In this document: piece after piece, positions 52,201-59,909 of the stretch
Position numbering within the stretch: the stretch's first letter is position 1
Layout of the letters: every line of letters starts with the position of its first letter
Assembly (NCBI GenBank): GCA_021740905.1
Contig: JAIOYV010000020.1
Location: forward strand, 1-64,000
Direction: 5' to 3'
From: Bacteroidales bacterium
GTDB taxonomy: Bacteria > Bacteroidota > Bacteroidia > Bacteroidales > M50B96
DNA: 64,000 nucleotides
The notes under the pieces: model-generated
What the model saw: only the letters and a program-made list of their open reading frames with translations
What the model was told of the DNA's origin: nothing
The model's database searches: none
Program-made: the position numbers and the translations under genes

Positions 52201-54209
52201 GAAACCACATTGTTGTTGTACACTTCAATAAAAGTACTTGTGCCGGCAGGATTAATACCCCTGGTGCCGGTTGTGCTGGTACCATTTACATAGATCGAAT
52301 TGTGAATGATCCTCTGGTATGAAGTAAGTGGATAAAGCCTCATTCCATAAACGGCTCCTATGCCATTCAATATACTGATAAAATTGTTGGCAGCTATCCC
52401 TTTATTGGTTGGGGTAGATGTACAGTTTTCCCACAGCATTCCGTAGGTTGTAGTCGAAGAATTTGAAAGGACTATCTTGTTTCCCATCAACTGAATGGCA
52501 TCGGTGGCATAACTTAAAAAGATTCCTGTCTTAAGCCCTGTTCCGGCTGATGTGGATGAAATTTCGTTCGATTCAATAATAGGAGAATCGGCATACTCCA
52601 GCTTGATGCCGTCCAATGCGTTGGATCCGGTCATCTCAATCGTATTGCCCGATACAAAAGCACCTGCATGCCATCTTGTTCTGATACCATATCGTTCGCA
52701 ATTTACGATTTCATTATTGGTAATAATAGTCCCGGTTTCAGGATTGACAGTGCTTACCCCTTTCAGATAAATACCTGTCCGGGTATTGTAGATGATATTG
52801 TTATGGTAGGTGTTATTATTATCGTTATCGGTTCCCGAACCGCAGTAAAAACCTGCAAATTCCTCGTCAGTGGCACCTGTAACCCCATATAATATGTTAT
52901 TCTTAAAAACATTATTAGAGGCTCCGTTCCCAATCTGAATGATTCGGTTCCAGGATGAACTGGTTGCCTTAAAGGTAAGACCGTCGAAAATATAATGCGA
53001 TCCGCCATCCACAAACATGGTTGCATTATTACCTGTGTTGTCAGATTCAATAACTACAGAAGTACTGTCGCCATTGGCCGCTTGAAAGGTAATGGTATTG
53101 CTTGCAGAGGCACCACCTATGTGAACTGCCGTGATATTCTCTATAAATGTATCGGCTAATACATTGAAAATAACCGGACCACAAAGCCCTGCAGAATCAA
53201 TATAGTCGATTGCATCAGCAAAAGATGTAAAATCGCCGGTTGCACCAATAGTAAAGCTTCCACTCGTACCGATAGGAACTTGTAACATAGCCAAGGTGTC
53301 GTTCGCAGGATTATCGTCGGGTCCACTGGGCATGCTAGTCCAGGCTATCACATCGTATAAGTTTCCCGAAACAAATGAATATCCGCCCAATGAAACCGTA
53401 TCCCCTTCGAAAGATGGAATTGTTGTGGTGTAATTAACGGGGGTTTGCAACACACTATCGACCGACCAGTTTAAAATTACTGTATCAATGTCGTTGTTTC
53501 CGTTGTTCGCAACAAATACCGAAATATCGGTCAGGCCTTCGCACACAGCATCCGATACAAAGTAATCAATAAGGGCATCATTGGCATACTGAGGGGCAAA
53601 TGTAAATTTTATCTGTGGCTTTGTCGATGCGTTAGTACTTGTTGCAACACCACACTGTGAAGAACCATCAGATCTTACATACCGAAACCCATTGGTTTCT
53701 GTAAAGACATACACCTGTCCGGTAGAAGTCCAGGCAGGCACCTGGTCGAAACAAACATCAACCAGGATGTTGCTTACACCATCCCACAAAAAGGGTGTAG
53801 GAAAAGTCAGCATGTCCCAGCTATTTACTACCGGGGCATACGATGTACTGAAATAGACCTGGGTCAAACCCACAGCATCATAAGTTGTTGGGAGGGTTGC
53901 TGTGGTATGCTTCATCTTTACCGAGAAGTTGGGTAAAGCATACGATGGTGCGCTATAAACGTAATATCCCATTGCCAGGATATTGCCCGGGTTGGCACCT
54001 GCTGCGGTCAATTCCGCAGCTGTATAAACAGTCTGGCAATGCAAGCTCCGGTAATAAATATTTAATGGGGCCGCACCAGTAGTTGTATTAACCGCAGTAC
54101 CCGATCCAATTTGGATGGTGTATTGCGCCTCAACCGTCCCGAAGGAAATCAGCAGCAAGCCAATAAGCACAAAGATGCCCATCAGCCATCGAAGGTTTAA
54201 ATTTCTCAT
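40251..54209 (-). CDS. Giant modular surface protein with T9SS sorting domain (4652 aa)
   Basis: Signal peptide MGIFVLIGLLLISFGTVEAQ; then four tandem modules (residues about 208-780, 780-1329, 1329-1870, 1870-2415). Each has a CARDB-like part (NDAGI..., W-V-NGV-QTP), a start of the type GTYTIGATGDF...A, a right-handed beta-helix rich in N-N and Y-G turns, and an end like DIGADEF. After 2415: more CARDB-like units, a lamin-tail-like domain (about 2855-3000, ITEASLNSDFLEIQNLG), a GEVED domain (near 3236, WDNDGAFTEPQEIAF), a pre-peptidase-like domain, two SprB-type repeats (from about 3994), two copies of a YWPLYNLNTIGN segment, and a type A sorting domain (about 4575-4652). Probably exported and surface-bound; adhesion or polysaccharide binding is plausible but not shown. 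No enzyme motif was found. A terminator follows. Confidence 0.9.
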   Translation of the reverse strand: MRNLNLRWLMGIFVLIGLLLISFGTVEAQYTIQIGSGTAVNTTTGAAPLNIYYRSLHCQTVYTAAELTAAGANPGNILAMGYYVYSAPSYALPNFSVKMKHTTATLPTTYDAVGLTQVYFSTSYAPVVNSWDMLTFPTPFLWDGVSNILVDVCFDQVPAWTSTGQVYVFTETNGFRYVRSDGSSQCGVATSTNASTKPQIKFTFAPQYANDALIDYFVSDAVCEGLTDISVFVANNGNNDIDTVILNWSVDSVLQTPVNYTTTIPSFEGDTVSLGGYSFVSGNLYDVIAWTSMPSGPDDNPANDTLAMLQVPIGTSGSFTIGATGDFTSFADAIDYIDSAGLCGPVIFNVLADTFIENITAVHIGGASASNTITFQAANGDSTSVVIESDNTGNNATMFVDGGSHYIFDGLTFKATSSSWNRIIQIGNGASNNVFKNNILYGVTGATDEEFAGFYCGSGTDNDNNNTYHNNIIYNTRTGIYLKGVSTVNPETGTIITNNEIVNCERYGIRTRWHAGAFVSGNTIEMTGSNALDGIKLEYADSPIIESNEISSTSAGTGLKTGIFLSYATDAIQLMGNKIVLSNSSTTTYGMLWENCTSTPTNKGIAANNFISILNGIGAVYGMRLYPLTSYQRIIHNSIYVNGTSTTGTRGINPAGTSTFIEVYNNNVVSNMYPSFYEGSTVVASDYNNFFSTTSLYGYYPGGYVNFTSLADLVAAQASTTGFDSNSISVDPFYASTTNLHTTMPALNGTALAITDVTTDIDGELRNTTTPDIGADEFTPINNDAGITGIPGVSGSCAGITDVTAKVTNFGLLPLTSAIINWEVNGVLQTPFTLSTIIPAGTSADVVIGTYNLLNGVSYDFTVWTSMPNGTADLNPGNDSYTETGILTSLSGTYTVGATGTFLNFAEALAAITTYGICGPIVFEVESGTYNEQLSIGEIAGVDATNTVTFKSATGVNTDVVLQYDAASTSDNWVVNMDGGDYFSFEDMTIKSLDGTYGRVVRLVNGAHHNSFIGNILQAPSAASTSNYMAVVVNESGVGDSSNVFSYNDILNGSYGLYMYGGSTSSFEENNVISHNNILNFYYYGVYLYYQYAPILEYNTIESGQYSTHYPLYTYYVRGPFQFVGNKIHTWASGTNYGLRLYYCDGYPGTALVANNFVSTSVGTSTQYGMYVYYSSNINIYHNSINVTNGTATSAACYVYEASAAGYGNIRFANNSFVNTGGGYAMYIHDYAMSPGMVTYQDYNNYYATGSTPVLFGVWNVTTLADLNLIEPHSKMVDPGYASISDLHSYSALLVDAGKPLPSVPFDIDMDARDPLTPNIGADEYTLYPNDAGMSAFVGIDAVCPGPTNVSALINNYGLLQLTEVAVNWTVNGVAQTPVMVYDTIPVGGNLTIFLGSYTFLSGTIYDVYGWTSMPNGVIDPSNSNDSTMNLGLQTAAAGTFTIGATGDFATISDAQTFITNYGVCGPVVFNIQPGTYNEQVTLDEVSGVDATNTVTWQSSTGINTDVTVQYAATGTGDNWVWAFDGADYNTVQNITIKSTTTSTYGRVVIFQNSSNYNTVNGNIIESIITTSSNSAVIRSYSDSKDEFNTISGNTVIGGYYGIYWYGSSSNLEEGNKFLNNNIETYYYYGFYNYYQLSNTVSGNYVYQNPSGSVTNYPFYVAYCDGPIVVTNNQLYDDAGSTFYGLRIYYCDATTAAPGLVANNMVSTENNTSTQYGLYLYYSNNIKVYHNSVYMTTGGTVYGAYIYGSTSSGVYDFKNNSIVNMDGGYALYGTSSVLGGLTSDHNNLYTTGTYLCYFSGYYNTIADWQALYPGDVLNTDGGYLAPNNLHSNSLALDGGATPVPEVTTDFDGEVRDLVTPDVGCDEFVLANDDAGITALPGINALCPGVSDIVATVANYGLVDLNSVVINWEVNGVLQTPLAYTTTIPVGTSTDVVIGTYNMSSSVIYDFTVWTTLPNGNNDPNTSNDSLTVTGVTTSVFGTYTIGATGDFTTFADAVSFISTAGICGPIIFNVETGVYTEQVTIPDIMGTSATNTITFQAATGVNTDVVVQYAATGTADNWVLSLSGVDYCTINNIHIKTTGSSYTRVLQVIGASDYNTISNCILEGAVVTSTSSNYYVVYDYYSSGLNNYNTYIGNQILNGSYAMYNYGSGGAYGNKYINNYIDGYYYMGLYCYYQYESVVDGNTVLQNSNGYSTNYAIYVYYSDGAIQVTNNYVYDNSSTFYGIRIYYCDATSAAPGLVANNMISYDGSGTRYCLYVYNSMYQNIYNNSIRSEGSGTSYTGYIYISSTSYGPYNFYNNSIVNLGTSGYALYGTSTALPLIDFKNNNLFTNSATLCSYSTAYSDIAAWNSATGGNDISVDPGYLSATDLHTFSIDLNAAAMPVPEVTTDFDGDPRNPNFPDIGADEFDLLLPPNDLEVQIVYTLGQLPLGAGDNHEVSAIVKNVGADTQYNVPVTLTISGANTFTNVLTIDSIMSAETDTITFAPFTATTLGLDDVTVSVPADSIMTNNSASYLQEVTTNQITYADTSDIVTNLGYNTGQGLFLCKYHINGTKVINAVGAYIVGNTTLGNSLYGVVLDTLGNILSQSNPVIIDTINTIVLFPILDPSATTTANGEVLVGFAQTYGSAGYYPCGIQEEIPTRANAFYTAGIGGGALTEETSFGRFTIGAVVGEPAPYDAACIEITEPVGGCGLTNAETVSIKILNIGANNISGGLTAYYQINNNTPVSESVTASINSGNILQFDFATTADFSVVADSTFDLTAWVSLTGDLNQNNDTTLGTVQSLYQPPAPIAVNTTVLYGSMATIGATSNDSILWYDDPMAAAPVATGNTLTIGPLYDTAVYYAVSGGAGTSLAITEASLNSDFLEIQNLGSSSLDATGWVVAVSDSYTDVNLVNTIVWNLGVIQAGEVLYKDDVSGSPYYWGNNLFWNNSSPGWIIILDDQGEIVDMVTWSWTAAQLQNFNTVINGFTVTIGDAWLGDGIQQFSSDYIQRIIYDNDNLGDWINSTSNTMGLPNPNISIITSTSSCMSAFVPVYAYVVNIPPYDIGVVSANSPNSGTNLSSTEVVSVEIHNWGSTATSIFNVTYDITGTISSSVTEPMTVSIPSGATATFDFYTTVDFSAYGLYNVCVYTQLMGDGFPSNDTLCFTVVNSAPVFCSSGATSSAYEEIVQVDLSNMSNYSFPSGSMYTNYNNTVSPAVLTLGNSHPVAITSDYAPGYSTNYSCWVEVYIDWDNDGAFTEPQEIAFSSAITSSQTINGMLTVPPTATLGLHSMRVVLEQTTSAAGVLPCGTYSYGETEDYQVIIQPPYATDAGATAILSPSGALLENTVQPVRVIVYNFGTDTIFNMDVVYTVDGMNPILTPYVGALPAFTQDTVSLGTMVIPGGYFDLCAYTILLDDSSHMNDTTCMSLFADPQYDLAILSIDEPLGGCGQGLEDVVITFKNLGDTVFGNISLSYEELSIPTLVTETYTGTVLPGETVTYTFATPIDLTVTSADTFNITATVSYTGDPILTNNSMTIEVTSDVSPPAPTAYDITVWAGTSGTLYVTNPDPNLLYEWFDAGNNSLSTDTFYDTPVLFDTTTVYLQAATGSLAPGDLSTLFAGGNGQTGNMFDVTAYTDITIDSFYVNVSSTGIMEVWWRVGSYVGFTGSQAGWNLLGSANVVNSGTNVPDLLAVGGLVIPAGQTYGLYVTFVSGSVAYTNGNGTNQIYENNDMKIETGYGGSYFSLTFTPRVWNGTIHYTAGAPGCPSTLTPVNAFVQYANYDAALVNITSPVSASNLNNVAVSVDIYNNGLLPLVDSFLVKYTVLGFLPVFDYVTDTILPGQMISFEFEDSLNASVFGNYDICATTLLTNDGYTANDEFCTSFANWDGNGESCATAFPYLMINDPPVYQTTVHPYDRQWWRFEVPVDATNVDVSLCGSTFDTKLEVHSECPQTQFATASYLGYNDNSCGQQSNVHFNMLSAGVYWAKVYGYQANYGDYVLEITGDLGDIAIVNFTVGQILCNGAANGSIVTTVTPVIPPATLPITYLWSNGDTGLNLYNLAPGTYTLTLTDAAGIPQIESVTITEPPALALSLTGTDATTFGGNDGSIVTTISGGTTPYTFMWSNDSVTQSLATAYAGIYTLTVWDANGCTIEESVTINSPVPWGPVTPTANSHLIIVDKYSSITLDNVNAAYGSLIGVFYNQNGTMVCGGWAYWSGMATSVTAYGATPPMDNGYMPGENFTWRLYEAALNVEYGGPACYIPTYPNQGTYITGGFSGINCLNAQSIIFQPIQLPAGWSIWSTYVDPIAPNMTAIFDSIASDVTIVKSGSGAIYWPLYNLNTIGNLVMGQGYQIKMAVTKMLHVQGLLIDPLISPITIPGGWSIMGYLRTTPMNASIIMSPIVSQVVIVKSGGGQIYWPLYNLNTIGNMVPGQGYQVKMTTQQVLTFPGNTSAPTKINVIDVHPEKYYKVNNTGHNMSLGILEDAWNIAPKEGDEIGVFNAQGDLIGSAVYRKGFNAITIWGDDSHTKDVTEGIADGDVFTLKLWSYASDTEQELVVESWLQGNDQYGKDAISVIEKLRVVNVDFDGFTLFQNTPNPFRDATEISFYIPEANHVKLLVYNTLGELVEELVSAHFDAGKYTVTFETANLPSGTYFYKLISDNYTATKSMNIDR

Positions 54210-55013
54210 TTCTACAAAGTTTAGTTAGTAAAGTATACATTAAAAATATATATTGCTTAAAACCAATATTCGGAATGATTGGGAACAACCACGGATGCTT
54301 AACCCTGGCTTGCAGGCTATATTCGGACAGTATATTTTTAAATTCCCCCATTATTGCTCCCACTTAGCGTTCAAAAATGAACCGCAAATTACAAATTATT
54401 GCCTAAACCACAAAATTTTGAAATGTTAAGATTTTAAATATATAGGATAAATGTCATTTTTTTCAATTTATATTTGACAACTGACCATTAAATTTCCAAC
54501 AATATTTTACTCAGATCTTATTCGAAAATTTTAGGATAGTGTAATTTCAAGCTTGCTCCCCCTGAATTAATCAGCACCATTATAATGTTGAATATATGGG
54601 TGTTATAACTATTTTTATGATAGGGAGGTGGGCTAATTTTGATTTTCTAAAGAGTAGAAACAGAAGGATATTTTTAGTCTGTTGATTTTGTCTATTATAA
54701 ATAGTGTATAAATAATATAATTTTAATCCAATGGTCAAAAAAAGGTGTATTTTGGATTTGTTGGCTGTCAACTCAACTTCAAAATTTTTAACCTGATCAA
54801 GAATGATAACTGAACAGCATTAATTCTTACTGGGCTTTTTCGTTCTTCAAAGCTTGGTTGGGTAAACTTCCAATCAAAAAAAAAGAAATATACGAATGAA
54901 GTACGACGACCTTATGGTATGAGTAAACAATGGGTTGCTATTTTTGCAGAATAAACTATTTTTCCGACAAGAAGATTCACCAAGTTCTTGCCGAAACATT
55001 AATATTGAATAGG
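54210..55013. other. AT-rich intergenic region without recognised gene
   Basis: About 800 bp, strongly AT-rich. It must hold the promoter of the giant gene, but I find no exact TAnnTTTG on the minus strand near 54210-54450. No coding frame, RNA gene or clear repeat was recognised. Confidence 0.5.
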
Positions 55014-55740
55014 ATGAAGCGAATTATCTACCTGAGCCTAATTTCCCTTTTCGCTGTGAATACAAACTGGGCACAGAACGATTATATCCTCGATTTTTCG
55101 TCCCGTTTCCGAGATCAATGGCCTATCGCAACTTACAATAGAAGCAGAAGTAAGGGTTTGGAATATCGCCCTAAGCATGTATAGGATCAACAACTGGATG
55201 GACACCACCATCAATTCATCTCACCCGGAATATGGGAACCTGAAACTGTACTGGAATTTTGATGATTTTGCCTGCCCCGACACGGCCCATGCTTCGGAGG
55301 GCACTGCACATAAAGGTCTTATTACTGGTGCAGTTTACTTGCCCGACACTCCGGGATACCAGGCTCCGATTGATACCCTGATGCCACCCGACACCATCGT
55401 TGGAGGCTATTAGCCCTATTACAAAATTGCTGATGTGGCACCCGGTATATTCGACTACCTGACCCATTTCATTATTTCTGGTTGGGGCCAAGCTCCACAG
55501 GAGAACTGGGCCGGGTCGACAATGTTGGGGTATTTACACATGTCACCAGCATTGCATCCCTTCATGACGATATGGATACACTGTTGACCTGGAGAGGATC
55601 GAAGGCGGTCATAAGAATATTGCGGTCTGGGAAAACAATTCATCTTAATCGATTCAAATCCCTATCGATATGGCTTTTATACCCTACATGCCGAGAATAA
55701 GCCAAAAACATATCGATGCAAAGTCGATAAGCTATAAGTC
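55014..55740 (+). pseudogene. Decayed LamG-type secreted protein gene
   Basis: An intact start (MKRIIYLSLISLFAVNTNWA then QNDYILDFSS) has a clear signal peptide. Within 50 codons the coherent coding signal moves to another frame, where EVRVWNIALS...WM and GNLKLYWNFDD match the end of LamG/concanavalin-like domains (about 55140-55300). That frame stops at 55411-55413 (TAG), but protein-like sequence continues (YYKIADVAPGIFDYLTHF, later ERIEGGHKNIAVWENNSS in another frame) to about 55740. At least one large deletion, frameshifts and stops are needed to explain this. The ancestor was probably a T9SS-exported LamG protein. Confidence 0.7.
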
Positions 55741-56145
55741 CGATCTGAAAATCGATATTGTCCAATTTCAGTGGTCAGTCGTAAAATAGTTTGCTGTAGG
55801 GCTTTCCAAACTTGATGGTCAAATGCGTGATCCAAGCCTAATTCACTCAAGTGTAGCCTTTCCAACCTTTCTAAAAAATACCATAGTGTTGTGAATATTA
55901 GGCGTTTTTGAGCATCAAAAGGACATCGTACGATTATATATTCAATTTTATTGATCTTGAGCACAGGGTCTGAATCCCTTGCTGTCAGGGCATTTCATTA
56001 AGTTTCTACATCAATTATAACCATTAAAATTATTATTTGCATACAACATCAATTTTTCTTAATTTTAGTGAGGCATTTTTATAACTTTTAAAAGTTAGTG
56101 CCGTATGAGGGAGTTAATAACAAGGTAATTAAAAATTTAGGAACT

Positions 56146-56349
56146 ATGAAAAGCAGCAATTCAAAGTCGATTGATCAGCAAATTATAAACTTATTGGCAA
56201 AGGACAATAGTTTGTATGTTGGGGATATTGTAAAGGAATTATCGAGAAATGCCTTACAAGTCACAAACCAGATTATTAAATTGAAGAAATCAGGTGTTAT
56301 TACAAACATGCAGGGTTCGGCAAGATTGACATTGGCAGGTAATATCTAA
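56146..56349 (+). CDS. Small winged-helix DNA-binding protein
   Basis: 67 residues from the ATG at 56146; an in-frame ATG at 56098 adds 16 residues of low quality. The sequence DQQIINLLAKDNSLYVGDIV, KELSRNALQVTNQIIKLKKS, GVITNMQGSARLTLAG follows the helix-helix-helix-wing order of MarR/ArsR-like domains, with the wing ending in a Leu-Thr strand. It has no sensor domain. The gene stands alone in an AT-rich area, 270 bp before the TPR regulator. A repressor role is inferred from fold only. Confidence 0.6.
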   Translation: MKSSNSKSIDQQIINLLAKDNSLYVGDIVKELSRNALQVTNQIIKLKKSGVITNMQGSARLTLAGNI

Positions 56350-56620
56350 AAGAACTACTTTTTTTCCGACCATCGGATCACTTCATTTTGTCCAGATATC
56401 AAATTTGGAATACTTCCTATTGCAATTTTTTTTACAATACAGACAGGGCATTAATTGCCTGGAGATTACTTCTTTTGTTGATCTTGGACGATATCCCTTT
56501 CCATAAAAAGATTGAATAGAAGATTGATTTCGGAATCTAATCATACCTTTTCAATCTCTACTTTATGGAATTAGCCAATAATTCCATTAATTTTACCTGT
56601 CAATCTTTGCTTTTAAAGCA
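56350..56620. other. Spacer between winged-helix and TPR genes
   Basis: About 270 bp, AT-rich. AATCTTTGC near 56604-56612 is one base from a TAnnTTTG box for the TPR gene. Nothing else recognised. Confidence 0.4.
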
Positions 56621-58426
56621 ATGGTAAAGCAAATAATGAAAATGTGTATAACAAAACGGTTTAAATTCATGCACCACAGTCTTCTATTGGTGGTCATTTC
56701 CGTAATGATATGTCTTTCGCCAACCAGGCTTTTTGCAAATGAACCCGACAGTTTGAAAGCTCTTTTGACAGTTCCAGGTCATTCGTCCCAACAAAAATTC
56801 GATATCCATTCTAAAATATCAAAATTTTATATTGATGAAGATCTCGATTCAGCAAGGTCTTACATTCAAAAAGCAATTGAGCTGGCGAAAGAATTAGACG
56901 ATGATAAAAAACTCGCCGATGCATGGCAATCAAAGGGCGATGTTGAGCTTTTTGGAAATAATTTAGATTCGGCCCAAAAATGTTTTTTTAATTGTATCGC
57001 CATTTTTCAGGGGAAAAGCTTTGAAAATGATTTTGCAAAGACATACAACCGGATGGGCAATATTTCCTTTAGCCAGGGCAAATACAGCGATGCCCTGAAA
57101 TATTTTCAAAGTGGGTTGAAAATTGCTGAGCGAACCGGAGATAGCCTAAAAATAGCTATTTTCTACTCAAACCTGGGTGTAATTCATTCCAATTTGCTAG
57201 ATGAGGAGAAGGCCCTTGAATATTTGCTGAATTCGTTGAAGATTCATGAATCCTTAAATAATTATTGTTCTGAAATTACCCTTTTATCGACCATAAGCTT
57301 GATCTATTTGGATAATGGTGACAATGAAAATGCCCAAAGATATTTGATGAAAGGGATCGATCAGATTGAAAAGTGCGACAGGCTTACCATTAAAATCCAA
57401 TTTTATGTTGATTTGGGCAGGTTTGAGATAACATTGAAAAACTATCGCAAGGCTATTGAATACTTACTTCATTCGCTCGATTTAGCAACCGCAACAAAAA
57501 ATAAAGAAATAGTTCCGGAATCGACTTATTTATCATATATATATCAGGAACTTGGGGACTCTTATTTGCAGTTAAATGAATTCGAAAAAGCGAAGAACTT
57601 TTTTAAGAAAGGGTTAAGCTTTACAAATAAAGACCTCAATCCAGAAGCATTTTCGGGTATCATGGATGGGTTGGCAATGATCTACGAAAAGTTTGGGCAA
57701 ACCGATAGTGCCTTGCTTTATTATAAAATTTACAAGGCCACTTCGGATAGTTTGTTGAATGAACAAAATGTGAGGGAGATTGCACAGCTCGAACTAAAAT
57801 ACGAATACGAAAAGGACATTGAAGAAAGGAATTACCTCGAAGAAATTCAAAAGAAAAAAACGATCGTATTTCAGGTAACCACCTTTGCAATAAGTTCGCT
57901 GCTAATCATCCTATTCCTGATATTCCTATTATTTTACCGATCGAAAAAAAACCAGTTGAAACAATCCGCACTTGTCCAGCGCAATCTCCAGATCGACCTT
58001 AATTATAAAAACAAAGAGCTTATTACCAAAGCCATTTATTTTCACCATAAGGAGGATTTTATGCTTCGGCTGATCCAAAAACTAGAAACAATTAAATCGA
58101 ATGCTAAAATTGAGAATGTAAAAGAACTTGAAAAGATACTTAAGGAATTGGAACACGATGTCTCGAATAAAGAATGGAAAGAATTTGAATTGCGGTTTAA
58201 TGAAGTACATGATGATTTTTATACTAAGCTAAAAGACAAATACCCCGAGCTAACCCAAAACGATTTAAAGTTATGCGCCCTCCTGAAATTAGGGATGTCG
58301 ACCAAGGATATTGCCGCCATTACATTTCAATCTTTAAATAGCATTAATGTAGCCAGGTATCGACTGCGGAAAAAACTAAAACTGGATACAGAAATAAATT
58401 TGAATTCTTTCTTTTCCAATTTTTAG
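56621..58426 (+). CDS. TPR-containing membrane regulator with LuxR-like HTH
   Basis: 601 residues from the first ATG; Met7 or Met17 are possible starts. A signal/anchor segment (LLLVVISVMICLSPTRLF) is followed by about seven tetratricopeptide repeats (residues 70-390; e.g. NRMGNISFSQGKYSDALKYF, NLGVIHSNLLDEEKALEYL). Then come a coiled coil, a membrane helix (IVFQVTTFAISSLLIILFLI, about 416-440), a second coiled coil, and a C-terminal helix-turn-helix (LTQNDLKLCALLKLGMSTKD, IAAITFQSLNSINVARYRLR). This layout is common in Bacteroidota, where the TPR part senses a periplasmic or protein signal. Target genes are unknown; T9SS genes lie next door. Confidence 0.88.
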   Translation: MVKQIMKMCITKRFKFMHHSLLLVVISVMICLSPTRLFANEPDSLKALLTVPGHSSQQKFDIHSKISKFYIDEDLDSARSYIQKAIELAKELDDDKKLADAWQSKGDVELFGNNLDSAQKCFFNCIAIFQGKSFENDFAKTYNRMGNISFSQGKYSDALKYFQSGLKIAERTGDSLKIAIFYSNLGVIHSNLLDEEKALEYLLNSLKIHESLNNYCSEITLLSTISLIYLDNGDNENAQRYLMKGIDQIEKCDRLTIKIQFYVDLGRFEITLKNYRKAIEYLLHSLDLATATKNKEIVPESTYLSYIYQELGDSYLQLNEFEKAKNFFKKGLSFTNKDLNPEAFSGIMDGLAMIYEKFGQTDSALLYYKIYKATSDSLLNEQNVREIAQLELKYEYEKDIEERNYLEEIQKKKTIVFQVTTFAISSLLIILFLIFLLFYRSKKNQLKQSALVQRNLQIDLNYKNKELITKAIYFHHKEDFMLRLIQKLETIKSNAKIENVKELEKILKELEHDVSNKEWKEFELRFNEVHDDFYTKLKDKYPELTQNDLKLCALLKLGMSTKDIAAITFQSLNSINVARYRLRKKLKLDTEINLNSFFSNF

Positions 58427-58640
58427 AAACCAAATAAATGAATATCAATTATTGACAATTGACTAATTTAAACAATCCCAATACTTCGGGAGTATATGGT
58501 TTTCTAAGGTAAGCGCTGGGGTTATTATATTGGACAAAAAAGTCTATACTGCCAGTTCAATAGAAAAATGCTGCCAGTTTTGATGGCCTTTTTTACTTGA
58601 CTTTTGATTTCGCCCCTTGGGCAGATTAACAAGAGATATA

Positions 58641-59909
58641 TTAGTCTCGAATACTTAATTTTCTCGAAATCAGCTCACCACCTGTATTTATCCGTAATAC
58701 AAAAATCCCGGGGTAAAGCTCAGGTAGTTCCAACTGAACTTTTCTATTCCCATTTCCGGTAGTTGTAAAAATTTCCTTTCCTGTAATGTCGAACAATTGA
58801 ATTGTTTCGATTGGATGGTCAGAACGAATAGTAGTGAACTCTTTAGCCGGATTTGGGAATATGGTAATGGATGGGTTTACACCATTCTCTTCAATAGAAT
58901 TCGTGCCATATTTTAATTGTGCATAAGCTGAATTATCAACTTCAATTTCTGCAAGAGTTCCTGAAATTGCAACATCCGAAATGATCAAACTATCACTCAC
59001 ATCGTACACCAACATCCGACTTTGATTCGCATAGTCCAGATAGAAAAATGCAAAACGTTGGGAAGCCTGATGAAAAACCGACCCACCCTGAATAAAGGCG
59101 AATGCATTGGCCAAGGGTTGAAGAACCTCAACTTGTCCAGAGCCTATATCGACCCGTGCAATGGCCATCAGGTTTTGGGAATTGTCGCGATAAATGCCAT
59201 AAAGCTTGTCATCTTCATTATTAAATTCAAGCTCATTCAAATATTCTCCATTTCCCAGGTTCAGGAAGGTTTGGCTTTGAATTGTACCAGTTGCCGCATC
59301 AATTACAAATATTTTCTCATTGAATGAAGAATCGTAACCACCAACGATATACCTTCCCGAATTTGCATCAAACGATGAATTTCCAGCTGCGAAAGCCCTG
59401 ATATTCGGTAATAAACTCAATTCCGTAGCCACACTATTGGAAACATCAATCTGAAGAAACCTGGAAGCATATTCGTACTGATAGGTGTTGTTAAATGGAT
59501 CGACCAGCACACTGTCCACTATGTAATTCCCCAGGGCATAAAGATTCTGAGTGTTCATATCGTACTGAAAGTCGTTGATTGTATAATCGTTGACAGATGA
59601 ATACACGGTTGAATCGTTTACTACATCACGCGCCAACAATTTCATCACATTACTATTATCCATACCTTTAAAAATATACTGTTGATTGGTTTGGTCGAAT
59701 GTGGAAGAGCTTAATGCGTATGCATATACCTCTGAAATAGTATCCAACTCGGTAATTGATCCAGTTATAGCATCCATCTCAGCCAAAAGCAAATAATTAT
59801 TCGGAGTCCCCGAAGCATCATTATACATACCATATATGGTCATTGGTTGAGAAAACACAGCTCCAATAGAGCATAAAATTATCGTAAGTAAAAGTACATT
59901 CTTTTTCAT
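58641..59909 (-). CDS. Secreted beta-propeller-like protein with T9SS sorting domain
   Basis: 422 residues from the ATG at 59909, chosen because it directly begins a signal peptide (MKKNVLLLTIILCSIGAVFS); the frame is open 12 more codons. The body has repeated strands of the type 'YIFKGMD', 'YIVGGYDSSFNEKIFVID', 'KLYGIYRDNSQNLMAIARVD' at about 45-residue spacing, resembling a beta-propeller. The C-terminus is a type A T9SS domain (ITIFPNPAKEFTTIRSD, IQLFDITGKEIFTTTGNG, LYPGIFVLRINTGGE). No enzymatic motif. It lies 120 bp downstream of the GH16 gene, same strand, possibly co-expressed. Confidence 0.8.
   Translation of the reverse strand: MKKNVLLLTIILCSIGAVFSQPMTIYGMYNDASGTPNNYLLLAEMDAITGSITELDTISEVYAYALSSSTFDQTNQQYIFKGMDNSNVMKLLARDVVNDSTVYSSVNDYTINDFQYDMNTQNLYALGNYIVDSVLVDPFNNTYQYEYASRFLQIDVSNSVATELSLLPNIRAFAAGNSSFDANSGRYIVGGYDSSFNEKIFVIDAATGTIQSQTFLNLGNGEYLNELEFNNEDDKLYGIYRDNSQNLMAIARVDIGSGQVEVLQPLANAFAFIQGGSVFHQASQRFAFFYLDYANQSRMLVYDVSDSLIISDVAISGTLAEIEVDNSAYAQLKYGTNSIEENGVNPSITIFPNPAKEFTTIRSDHPIETIQLFDITGKEIFTTTGNGNRKVQLELPELYPGIFVLRINTGGELISRKLSIRD

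Noticed and set aside
55677-55964. A 95-codon minus-strand frame after the LamG remnant
   Set aside because: It partly overlaps the decayed gene; no motif, start or context supports it. It could be a remnant but I cannot tell of what.
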